DNA of 64,000 nt from an uncultured Lachnospiraceae bacterium (GTDB lineage: Bacteria > Bacillota > Clostridia > Lachnospirales > Lachnospiraceae), in the NCBI GenBank assembly GCA_948473115.1, contig CAOKWI010000005.1:1-64000 (forward strand), read 5' to 3'. This document shows positions 42,533 to 50,467 of the stretch, piece by piece. The position numbers and the translations under genes are program-made. Position 1 is the stretch's first letter; every line of letters begins with the position of its first letter. The notes beneath the pieces are model-generated. The model was not told where the DNA came from. It made no database searches and was given only the letters and a program-made list of their open reading frames with translations.

Positions 42533-45410
42533 TGAATTTAGAGACAAGATAATCGGCATATTGACAAGCAGACTGACGCTGCTGACCCTGTTTTTCTGCG
42601 TTCTTGGCGGGATACTGGCATACCGCTGCTTTGACCTGCAGATTGTGCACGGGGAAGAGTATCTGAACGACTTCATCCTGCAGATCGAGAAGACCAGGGA
42701 TATCACCAGTACCCGGGGCAATATCTACGACAGGAACGGGGATCTGCTTGCCTACAACGAACTGGCATATTCCGTGAAAATAGAGGATGTGTTTGAAACC
42801 GACAGGTATAAAAACAGGAACCTGAACGAGACGATCTTCCGCCTGATCCAGATGGTGGAGAAGAACGGTGACAGTGTGATCACTGATTTCAAGGTCTATA
42901 TTGACGAGGACGGAGAATTTGCGTATACCACGGAGGGGACAAGCCTTCTGCGGTTTCTGGCTGACGCCTACGGGCATCCGACCATAGATGAGCTGACGGA
43001 TGAGGAAAGGACAGCCACGGCCAGGGAGCTGATGGAGTACTTAAGCAGCACAAAGCGCTTTGCCATCGGGGCATACGAGGATCCGGACAATTCCAAGAGC
43101 ACTTTTCTGCCGGGGGAGGGGTATTCCCAGGAGGACTGGCTGAAGATGGTGACCATCCGCTATGCCATGAGCCTGACTTCCTTCCGGAAATATATAGGGA
43201 CCACGGTGGCCACCAACGTGAACGAGAGGACCAGGGCGGTCATTCTGGAAAATGCGGATGTGCTGCCCGGCGTCAGGATCGAGGAGGATACCATCCGCAA
43301 ATATGTGGACAGCAAGTACTTTGCCCATGTGCTGGGTTATACCGGCAAGATTTCCTCCGATGAACTGACGGAGCTGAACAGGCAGGTGGAAGCCGCGGGA
43401 GGCAGTCCGGATACATACAGTATCAATGACGTGGTGGGCAAGAGCGGCATTGAGGCGTATCTGGAGACCACGCTTCAAGGGCAGAAGGGCTATGAGAAGG
43501 TGGTGGTGGACAATACCGGCAAGGTGATCACCATCCTGGAGACCCAGGAGCCGCTGTCAGGCCAGGATGTCTATCTGACCATTGACAGGGAGCTGACGAA
43601 GGCCGTCTATAACATCATGGAGCAGAAGCTTGCCGGCCTGGTTTCCAGCAAGATCATCAACACGAAGGAATATGTTGCCGCCCCGGGCTCCGGCAGCGCG
43701 GAGATCAAGATACCGATCTATGATGTGTACTTTGCCATGTTCAACAACAGCATTATCGATATGAAGCATCTGGCCCTTGACAATGCGGGGGAGATGGAAC
43801 GCCAGGTGTACGAGAGATATCTGACCTACAAGCAGAATGTCTATGATACGCTGCTCCACGAGCTGACGGAGGGTTTGACTCCCTATAACAGACTGACCAA
43901 GGAGTATCAGGTATACCAGAGCAATATCGTCACCCTGCTGAACCGTAACGGCGTGATCATGAGCGAGGCGGTGGATGCCAATGACGCCACGCAGATCGCC
44001 TGGGCCACGGACGAGGTCATCAGCTTAAATGAATATCTCAAATACTGTATCGCGCAGAACTGGATCGATGTGAGCAAACTGGATCTGGACGCCAAATATT
44101 CAGATTCCGCGGAGATCTATGCGAAGCTGCTGGATTATATCATAGCGTCAATAGACAAGAATACAGAATTTCAGAAGCGCTTTTACAAATATATGCTTCT
44201 CTCAGATGCGATCACGGGGAAGGATGTCTGTATGATCCTCTGTGAGCAGAACAGGATAGAGATATCGCTGGAGGATGAAGAGGCGCTGTATTCCGGCAGG
44301 ATGAGCGCCTACGATTTCATGCTGAACCGCATTAAAAATCTGGATGTCACCCCGGCGCAGCTGGCCCTTGATCCCTGTAACGCGTCCGTGGTGATCACGG
44401 ATGTAAACACGGGGGATGTGCTGGCCATGGTTTCCTATCCCGGATATGATAATAACAAGATGGCCAATTCCATTGACGCGGAATATTATGCCCAGCTGAA
44501 CGCGGATAAATCGAGTCCCCAGCTGAACTATGCCACCCAGTATAAGGCGGCTCCGGGATCCACCTTTAAGATGGTGGCCGCTACGGCGGGGCTGATGGAA
44601 GGCGTGATCGACCTCCATGAGAGGGTCAACTGTGTGGGTACTTTCGAGGAAATCACTCCGCCGCCCAGATGCTGGAGGCGTTCCGGACACGGAAATGAGA
44701 CGCTGACCACGGCGATCAGGGATTCCTGCAACTATTATTTCTTTAATGTGGGTTACCAGCTTTCCATCCGCTCGGGGGTCTATAACGAGACGGAGGGGTT
44801 AAACACATTGTACCGTTATGCGGATCAATTCGGGCTGACGGAGAAATCCGGTGTGGAGATCACGGAGTACGAGCCCGACTTTTCGGATATCGACCCTGCC
44901 CGCTCCTCTATCGGTCAGGGCGGAACCAGCTATACCACCGCGGGACTGGCACGGTATATCACCACGGTGGCTAACAGCGGAACCTGCTATTACCTGACGC
45001 TGATCGACAAGATTACGGATTCGGAGGGTGTGGTGCTGGAGGAGCACGAGCCGGACATCCGTAATACGGTGGAGCTTCCCCAGGAATACTGGGACGCCAT
45101 CCATCTGGGAATGCGCCAGGTGGTGGAGAACAAGACTTATTTCAGCAATCTGGCAGTCAATGTGGCGGGCAAGACCGGTACTGCGGAGCAGACCTCCTCC
45201 AGGCCGAACCATGCGCTGTTTGTATGCTATGCGCCTTACGAGGAGCCGGAGATCGCCATGACTGTCAGGATTCCTTTCGGGTATTCCTCGGACCATGCGG
45301 CCCAGGCGGCAAGGGATATCATTAAATATTACTACGGTCTGGCGGAAGAGGAGGAACTGATCACGGGTACGGCGGATGCTCCTGATGCCGGAATATCCAA
45401 CGAAATGTAG
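42525..45410 (+). CDS. mrdA: Penicillin-binding protein 2-type transpeptidase with a large insertion
   Basis: A 961-residue class B PBP that cross-links peptidoglycan during elongation. One N-terminal membrane helix (about 14-36), a dimerisation domain (from residue 58: TRGNIYDRNGDLLAYN) and a C-terminal transpeptidase domain with the SxxK serine in APGSTFKMVAA (about 676), SxN in SCNYYF (about 731) and KTGT (about 881). Most PBP2 proteins are 600-700 residues; here about 250 residues of mainly helical sequence (about 370-620) are inserted between the first transpeptidase strands and the rest of the domain. TTG start with AAAGGAG upstream. Confidence 0.92.
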   Translation: MFDEFRDKIIGILTSRLTLLTLFFCVLGGILAYRCFDLQIVHGEEYLNDFILQIEKTRDITSTRGNIYDRNGDLLAYNELAYSVKIEDVFETDRYKNRNLNETIFRLIQMVEKNGDSVITDFKVYIDEDGEFAYTTEGTSLLRFLADAYGHPTIDELTDEERTATARELMEYLSSTKRFAIGAYEDPDNSKSTFLPGEGYSQEDWLKMVTIRYAMSLTSFRKYIGTTVATNVNERTRAVILENADVLPGVRIEEDTIRKYVDSKYFAHVLGYTGKISSDELTELNRQVEAAGGSPDTYSINDVVGKSGIEAYLETTLQGQKGYEKVVVDNTGKVITILETQEPLSGQDVYLTIDRELTKAVYNIMEQKLAGLVSSKIINTKEYVAAPGSGSAEIKIPIYDVYFAMFNNSIIDMKHLALDNAGEMERQVYERYLTYKQNVYDTLLHELTEGLTPYNRLTKEYQVYQSNIVTLLNRNGVIMSEAVDANDATQIAWATDEVISLNEYLKYCIAQNWIDVSKLDLDAKYSDSAEIYAKLLDYIIASIDKNTEFQKRFYKYMLLSDAITGKDVCMILCEQNRIEISLEDEEALYSGRMSAYDFMLNRIKNLDVTPAQLALDPCNASVVITDVNTGDVLAMVSYPGYDNNKMANSIDAEYYAQLNADKSSPQLNYATQYKAAPGSTFKMVAATAGLMEGVIDLHERVNCVGTFEEITPPPRCWRRSGHGNETLTTAIRDSCNYYFFNVGYQLSIRSGVYNETEGLNTLYRYADQFGLTEKSGVEITEYEPDFSDIDPARSSIGQGGTSYTTAGLARYITTVANSGTCYYLTLIDKITDSEGVVLEEHEPDIRNTVELPQEYWDAIHLGMRQVVENKTYFSNLAVNVAGKTGTAEQTSSRPNHALFVCYAPYEEPEIAMTVRIPFGYSSDHAAQAARDIIKYYYGLAEEEELITGTADAPDAGISNEM

Positions 45411-45416
45411 GAAGGG

Positions 45417-46103
45417 GTGTCAACTGGAAGGATGAAAGACGCAGTATTGATCAAGAGTTTCCCTAAGGGAATCTCACTTTTCCTGAATGAAGAAGCTTCC
45501 TTTGAGAAGATCCTGGAGGAGCTTGCCAGCAAGTTTTCAGGGGCAAAGAGTTTTTTTGGCACGGCCTGCATGGCTCTCTCCATTGACGGGAGAGAGGTCA
45601 GCAGCGCGGAGGAGATCGCAATCCTGGATACCATTCACCAGAACAGTAATCTGAGCATTGCCTGTATCGTGGGCAGGGATGAGGCCGCCAACAGGAATTT
45701 CATCAAGGCGCTGGCCCATATGGAGAAAAAGCTCAGCGGCGGAGAGGATGGACAGTTTTTTAAGGGCACCCTGAAAAATAACGAAGTGATAGAGACGGAG
45801 AACAGCATCATCATCCTGGGGGATGTCTATCCCGGGAGCGCGATCATCAGCGCCCGGAATATCATTGTCCTGGGCGGACTCTACGGAGAAGCCTACGCAG
45901 GCGGAAACGGCAGGGAGGGAGCCTTTGTGGCAGCGCTTGAAATGGAGCCGGAGAGAATCAAGATCGGCGATTTCAAATATAAAGCAGGTACAAAACAGTC
46001 AAAATGGAGTATACGCCAGAAGGTACAGCCGAAAATCGCATATGTGAAGAACGAAAAGATAATATTTGATTCCTTTACGAAAGATTTGCTGAGTTCTTTT
46101 TAA
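45417..46103 (+). CDS. minC: Septum site-determining protein MinC
   Basis: A 228-residue FtsZ inhibitor. The N-terminal domain (VLIKSFPKGISLFLNEEASFEKILEEL) blocks FtsZ; the C-terminal beta-helix (NSIIILGDVYPGSAIISARNIIVLGGLYGEAYAG) dimerises and binds MinD. The start is ambiguous: GTG 45417 sits very near a GGAAGGGG, whereas ATG 45432, which gives a protein beginning KDAVLIK as in relatives, has a less well spaced site. It starts a minCDE group inside the mre-division operon. Confidence 0.9.
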   Translation: MSTGRMKDAVLIKSFPKGISLFLNEEASFEKILEELASKFSGAKSFFGTACMALSIDGREVSSAEEIAILDTIHQNSNLSIACIVGRDEAANRNFIKALAHMEKKLSGGEDGQFFKGTLKNNEVIETENSIIILGDVYPGSAIISARNIIVLGGLYGEAYAGGNGREGAFVAALEMEPERIKIGDFKYKAGTKQSKWSIRQKVQPKIAYVKNEKIIFDSFTKDLLSSF

Positions 46104-46166
46104 GGAACTGCCGGACAGTTCCTTGGAATTCGGAGGACGACAAAAATAAAATGGAGGATTTGAATC

Positions 46167-46961
46167 ATGGAAAGTCAGGTCATTGTCGTCACTTCAGGAA
46201 AAGGCGGTGTGGGGAAGACCACCACATCAGCAAATGTCGGAACAGGTCTTGCGAAGCTGGGGAAGAAAGTGTGTCTGATCGATACGGACATCGGCCTGCG
46301 CAATCTGGATGTAGTGATGGGGCTGGAGAACCGGATCGTCTATAATCTGGTGGACGTTGTGGAGGGAAACTGCCGCGTGAAGCAGGCCCTGATCAGGGAC
46401 AAGAGGCATCCGGGGCTGTATCTCATGCCCTCGGCACAGACAAGGGATAAGTCCGCCGTGTCCCCGGGGCAGATGGTAAAGGTCATCGAGCATTTGAAAG
46501 AGCAGTTTGATTACATTATCCTGGACTGTCCGGCGGGGATCGAACAGGGCTTCCAGAATGCCATTGCCGGCGCTGACAGGGCGCTGGTGGTCACCACGCC
46601 GGAAGTCTCGGCGATCCGCGACGCGGACCGGATCATCGGTCTGCTGGAGGCAAACGGCTTTAAACAGATGGATCTGATCCTCAACCGTCTCCGGATGGAT
46701 ATGGTGCGGAAGGGAGATATGATGTCGGCCCAGGATGTGGTGGATATTCTTGCCATTCCGCTGATCGGCATCGTCCCCGACGACGAGAACGTGGTCATTT
46801 CCACCAATCAGGGCGAGCCCCTGGTGGGCAGCGACTGCCCGGCGGGACAGGCATATGCCAATGTGGTGCTGCGGGTAGAGGGTAAGGAAGTGCCTTTCAT
46901 GAATTTTGAGAAGGGGATTTCTTTCTGGACGAGGGTAACGGGAATTTTCCATAAAGCATAA
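46167..46961 (+). CDS. minD: Septum site-determining ATPase MinD
   Basis: A 264-residue ParA-type ATPase with the deviant Walker motif TSGKGGVGKTTTSANVG (about residue 9), the switch DCPAGIEQGFQNA and the C-terminal amphipathic membrane-targeting helix (SFWTRVTGIFHKA). It recruits MinC to the membrane and is displaced by MinE. ATG follows GGAGG. It is preceded by minC and followed 14 bases later by minE. Confidence 0.96.
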   Translation: MESQVIVVTSGKGGVGKTTTSANVGTGLAKLGKKVCLIDTDIGLRNLDVVMGLENRIVYNLVDVVEGNCRVKQALIRDKRHPGLYLMPSAQTRDKSAVSPGQMVKVIEHLKEQFDYIILDCPAGIEQGFQNAIAGADRALVVTTPEVSAIRDADRIIGLLEANGFKQMDLILNRLRMDMVRKGDMMSAQDVVDILAIPLIGIVPDDENVVISTNQGEPLVGSDCPAGQAYANVVLRVEGKEVPFMNFEKGISFWTRVTGIFHKA

Positions 46962-46975
46962 GGAGGAGCAGTGAA

Positions 46976-47269
46976 ATGAGACATTTCTTTCGCAGAAAAA
47001 GCTCCTGCCAGATCGCCAAGGACAGATTAAAGATTCTGCTGATCTCAGACAGGGTCAACTGCTCGCCGGAAATGATGGAGCTTATCAAGACCGATATCGC
47101 CAAGGTGATATCGAAGTATATGAAAATAGACGCGGAAAACATAGAGATCCAGATCAGTACAGTGGGAAGCAGGACTGGCAAAGGAGCAGGCGGCAAGCAT
47201 CCGATGCTGTACGCCAACATTCCGATTCTGGATACGACAACGCAGGAACATGCGCTGAATACAAAGTAG
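46976..47269 (+). CDS. minE: Cell division topological specificity factor MinE
   Basis: A 97-residue protein with the MinD-binding helix (CQIAKDRLKILLISDRVNCSPEMMELIKTDI) and the dimerisation domain (VISKYMKIDAENIEIQIS). It stimulates MinD ATPase activity to generate oscillation. The presence of MinE beside MinC and MinD means this organism uses the oscillating Min system, as many Clostridia do, instead of the MinJ/DivIVA system of Bacillus. Confidence 0.94.
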   Translation: MRHFFRRKSSCQIAKDRLKILLISDRVNCSPEMMELIKTDIAKVISKYMKIDAENIEIQISTVGSRTGKGAGGKHPMLYANIPILDTTTQEHALNTK

Positions 47270-47309
47270 CCTTGTAAATATAATATGATTTTTCAAGTAC
47301 AGGGCAGCT

Positions 47310-48449
47310 TTGCTTAGAAAGTATGGTAGCAGAATGTTTAGAAACTACAGGATAAGAGATTATGACTTTAAACTGATGGCCATGATACTGGCATTGGCAT
47401 CCATTGGTATCATGGCCATCGGGAGCGCCGAAGAGTCCCTCCAGAAGCGGCAGCTTGCAGGGGTGGTCGCGGGAGCCGTGGCGATGATCATAATATCATT
47501 TTTCAATTATTCACTGATATTGAAATTGTATTGGCTCATGTATATCGCCAATATCGGACTGCTGGGTCTGGTCATGTTCACCAGCGCGGGAGATGACGCC
47601 AAAGGAGCGCAGAGATGGCTGGAAATCGGCAGTTTGAGATTTCAACCTTCAGAAACTGCGAAAATCTTGTTGATTTTATTCTTTGCACAGTTTATTATGA
47701 GATATAGGAAGAAGATCAATACGGTTGGGTTCATTGTGTGCGCTGTTATTCTGGCCGCGGTTCCGTGGGTGATGATCTATAAGCAGCCGGATTTATCCAC
47801 CAGTATTGTAATCATTGTCGTATTCTGTTTTGTAATGTTTGCAGGAGGGATCAGCTGGAAGCTTGTGGTCGGCGCTTTTGCCGTCGCCATTCCCGCAGTG
47901 GCCATCGTCATATCACTGGCGCTGCAGCCGGACAATGGGATCCTGACGGACTATCAGCGGGGGCGTATCCTGGCTTTCGTGTATCCCCAGGAGTATGCCA
48001 CCACGACGGCATATCAACAGTTGAATTCGGTGACAGCCATCGCCTCGGGACAGCTGGACGGCAAAGGATATAAGAACAACGAGATCACCTCCGTTAAAAA
48101 CGGCAATTTCATTTCGGAGGCGCAGACGGATTTCATCTTCGCGGTGATCGGAGAGGAATTTGGTTTTAAGGGAAGTATCGCTGTCATTGTTCTTCTCATG
48201 GGGATTTCACTGGAATGTGTCTCCGTCGCCAGAAAGGCGAAGGATACGGCGGGGACGGTCATTGCGGCTGGAATGGGAGGAATGGTGGCTTTTCAGGGCT
48301 TTGTCAATATCGGCGTGGCAACCTTTATCCTGCCAAACACGGGATTGCCGTTGCCCTTTGTGAGCTACGGATTGACTTCCCTGATGAGCCTTTTTATGGG
48401 CATGGGGTTTGTCCTGAATGTAAGGCTTCAGGCAAGGAGAGCAAAATAG
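47310..48449 (+). CDS. rodA: SEDS peptidoglycan glycosyltransferase RodA/FtsW-type
   Basis: A 379-residue protein with ten helices of the SEDS family. Landmarks: QRWLEIGSLRFQPSETAKILLILFFAQF, the catalytic-region strings KQPDLSTSI and the C-terminal GLPLPFVSYGLTSLMSLFMGMGFVLNV. In the context of mreBCD and PBP2 it most likely is RodA, the elongasome polymerase. The start is uncertain: TTG 47310 or ATG 47334, neither with a strong ribosome site. Confidence 0.9.
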   Translation: MLRKYGSRMFRNYRIRDYDFKLMAMILALASIGIMAIGSAEESLQKRQLAGVVAGAVAMIIISFFNYSLILKLYWLMYIANIGLLGLVMFTSAGDDAKGAQRWLEIGSLRFQPSETAKILLILFFAQFIMRYRKKINTVGFIVCAVILAAVPWVMIYKQPDLSTSIVIIVVFCFVMFAGGISWKLVVGAFAVAIPAVAIVISLALQPDNGILTDYQRGRILAFVYPQEYATTTAYQQLNSVTAIASGQLDGKGYKNNEITSVKNGNFISEAQTDFIFAVIGEEFGFKGSIAVIVLLMGISLECVSVARKAKDTAGTVIAAGMGGMVAFQGFVNIGVATFILPNTGLPLPFVSYGLTSLMSLFMGMGFVLNVRLQARRAK

Positions 48450-48471
48450 CAGAAGTAAGTGGGGTAAAACT

Positions 48472-48870
48472 ATGATGAATATCGCTTTGATCGCACATGA
48501 CGCCAAGAAGAAACTGATGCAGAACTTTTGCATCGCGTACAGGGGGATCCTGAGCAAGAACGAGCTGTTTGCCACAGGAACCACGGGGCGTCTGATTGAG
48601 GAGGTCACAAACCTGAACATTCATAAATACCTGGCGGGACATCTGGGAGGCGAACAGCAGATCGGCGCGCAGATTGAGCATAACCAGATCGACCTGGTGA
48701 TCTTTCTGAGAGATCCGCTGACGCCCAAGCCCCATGAACCTGATGTGAACAATGTGGTGAAGCTTTGCGATATGTACAATATACCGCTGGCGACCAACCT
48801 GGCCAGCGCAGAACTGTTGATCAAGTCCCTTGACAGAGGAGATTTAGAGTGGCGTGAAATGTACAGATAG
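48472..48870 (+). CDS. mgsA: Methylglyoxal synthase
   Basis: A 132-residue enzyme converting dihydroxyacetone phosphate to methylglyoxal and phosphate, a bypass that relieves sugar-phosphate stress. Motifs: IALIAHDAKKKLM, the phosphate-binding ATGTTGRLIEE, HLGGEQQIGAQ and LVIFLRDPLTPKPHEPDV with its catalytic Asp residues. It is placed between rodA and a carboxypeptidase gene, which it overlaps by 17 bases, an unusual metabolic gene within a division operon but known from related Clostridia. Confidence 0.95.
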   Translation: MMNIALIAHDAKKKLMQNFCIAYRGILSKNELFATGTTGRLIEEVTNLNIHKYLAGHLGGEQQIGAQIEHNQIDLVIFLRDPLTPKPHEPDVNNVVKLCDMYNIPLATNLASAELLIKSLDRGDLEWREMYR

Positions 48871-49843
48871 AAAAATGATCAGAAGGATCCTGTGCCTGTT
48901 GTGTGCCTGTGGGCTTTTGCTCACGGGATGCGGTGGGCTGCCCTGTGACCTGGCCTATGGCGGGAACTCACAGATCAGCAGCTTCAATGTGGTCTCCCGG
49001 CAGGACAGGAATGTTGCGGAGCCTTTTGCCGCCGGTCTGTGTGTGGTGACGGAGGACGTCACGGATGATGAGAATGTGGACATGTCCCAGGCCGGAGCGG
49101 CGATTCTTTTTGACCTGAATAACAGGGAAATCCTGTATGCAAAGAGTGCGCATGAAGTCCTGCATCCGGCCAGTCTGACCAAGGTGATGACAGCCCTTGT
49201 GGCCCTGCAGCACGGCAGTCTGGATCAGAGGCTGACCGCTACGCCGTCAGTCAATATCACGGAGGCGGGGGCACAGCTCTGCGGACTGAAAAGCGGGGAT
49301 TCCATGACGCTGGATCAGGCGCTGCGGATCCTGCTGGTGTACTCGGCCAATGATGTGGCCATGCTGATTGCGGAGAACATAGGCGGTACGGTGGAAAATT
49401 TTGTGGAGATGATGAACCAGGAGGCCAGAAGGCTGGGCGCCACCAACACCCATTTTTCCAATCCAAATGGCCTGACGGACGCGGAGCATTACACCACGGC
49501 CTACGATCTTTACCTGATCTTTAATGAGGCGGTAAAATACGAAACCTTCAATGAAATCATACAGATGACCGCGTACCAGACCACCTATCTGGACAAGGAC
49601 GGCAAGGAGAAGAGCTTTGACAAGACCACCACCAACCTTTTTGTCAGGGGGGATTATCAGGCTCCGGCAAATGTAACGGTCATCGGAGGCAAGACAGGAA
49701 CCACCCAGGCGGCAGGGCATTGCCTGATGCTTCTGGCCAGGGATTCCGGCGGTGCGCCTTATATCGCGATTGTGCTCGGGTCGGACGCGACAGAGACGCT
49801 GTACAGGGAGATGACAGACCTGTTGGACGAGATTCATAAATAG
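48854..49843 (+). CDS. dacF: D-Ala-D-Ala carboxypeptidase, predicted lipoprotein
   Basis: A 329-residue penicillin-binding protein of the DacF/DacA type (family S11) that trims the terminal D-Ala of wall pentapeptides. Motifs: SLTK with the nucleophile near residue 107, SAN (about 161) and KTGTTQAAG (about 279). The leader ends in LLLTGC, a lipobox, so the enzyme would be lipid-anchored, unlike typical DacF with a C-terminal amphipathic anchor. The start is GTG 48854 (GAGGAG twelve bases upstream, inside mgsA) or ATG 48875, which lacks a ribosome site. Confidence 0.88.
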   Translation: MKCTDRKMIRRILCLLCACGLLLTGCGGLPCDLAYGGNSQISSFNVVSRQDRNVAEPFAAGLCVVTEDVTDDENVDMSQAGAAILFDLNNREILYAKSAHEVLHPASLTKVMTALVALQHGSLDQRLTATPSVNITEAGAQLCGLKSGDSMTLDQALRILLVYSANDVAMLIAENIGGTVENFVEMMNQEARRLGATNTHFSNPNGLTDAEHYTTAYDLYLIFNEAVKYETFNEIIQMTAYQTTYLDKDGKEKSFDKTTTNLFVRGDYQAPANVTVIGGKTGTTQAAGHCLMLLARDSGGAPYIAIVLGSDATETLYREMTDLLDEIHK

Positions 49844-49846
49844 TAG

Positions 49847-49875
49847 TTGTTTTTTGCGTCAACATAAATTATAAT
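49847..49875 (+). promoter_or_regulatory. Predicted promoter of the P-loop protein gene
   Basis: TTGTTT (49847-49852), a 17-base spacer and TATAAT (49870-49875), starting four bases after the preceding stop. ATG 49922 follows AGGAGGG. Confidence 0.65.
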
Positions 49876-49921
49876 AAAAATACGAGCAGTAAGACTAAAA
49901 TTACTATAGGAGGGTATTCCA

Positions 49922-50341
49922 ATGGTTCAGCTGATTGTAGGTAAAAAGGGTAAGGGTAAGACGAAACAGTTATTAGACAAGGTTAACAGCGAGATCAAGG
50001 AGATTTCCGGTAATATCGTATATCTGGATAAGAGCACCAAGCATATGTATGAGTTAAACAACAAGGTGCGTCTTATCGATGTGTCTCAGTGCGCTATAGA
50101 GAACAGCAGTGAATTTACAGGCTTTGTGTGCGGCATCCTCTCACAGGACCACGATCTGCAGCAGATGTATTTTGACAGCTTTTTAAAGCTCTCCCATCTG
50201 GAGGATCAGGACATCACTCCCACAGTGGAGAAATTAGAGAAGATCAGCAAGATCTTTGACGTGAACTTCATTCTGAGCATTTCCAAGGATGAGGATGAAC
50301 TTCCCGAAGCCCTTAAGGAGAAGATCATTATTTCCCTGTAA
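49922..50341 (+). CDS. Small P-loop protein of unknown function
   Basis: A 139-residue protein whose only clear motif is an N-terminal Walker A-like LIVGKKGKGKTKQLLDKVN (about 4-22). The remainder is mixed helix and strand (VYLDKSTKHMYELNNKVRLIDV) and lacks a clear Walker B. Relatives in Clostridia are sometimes labelled PilT-like, without evidence. It has its own promoter, is conserved in position next to division genes, and might be a nucleotide-binding regulator. The function is unknown. Confidence 0.75.
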   Translation: MVQLIVGKKGKGKTKQLLDKVNSEIKEISGNIVYLDKSTKHMYELNNKVRLIDVSQCAIENSSEFTGFVCGILSQDHDLQQMYFDSFLKLSHLEDQDITPTVEKLEKISKIFDVNFILSISKDEDELPEALKEKIIISL

Positions 50342-50420
50342 TTTGTATTACAACCTGAATCTTTTTACAGGATTCTGGCGGTTTTGAGTATAAATATAGC
50401 ATTATAATGGCAAGCGTTGT

Positions 50421-50455
50421 AAAGCCTCGGATGACAGCCGGGGCTTTGATTTTGG
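50421..50455 (+). terminator. Terminator-like hairpin before the HlyD-like gene
   Basis: AAAGCCTCGG (50421-50430) and CCGGGGCTTT (50438-50447) form a ten-base stem with one wobble, a seven-base loop and a following GATTTT. It could terminate the preceding transcript or act in the leader of the next gene. Confidence 0.6.
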
Positions 50456-50467
50456 AGGCAGGTTCTT

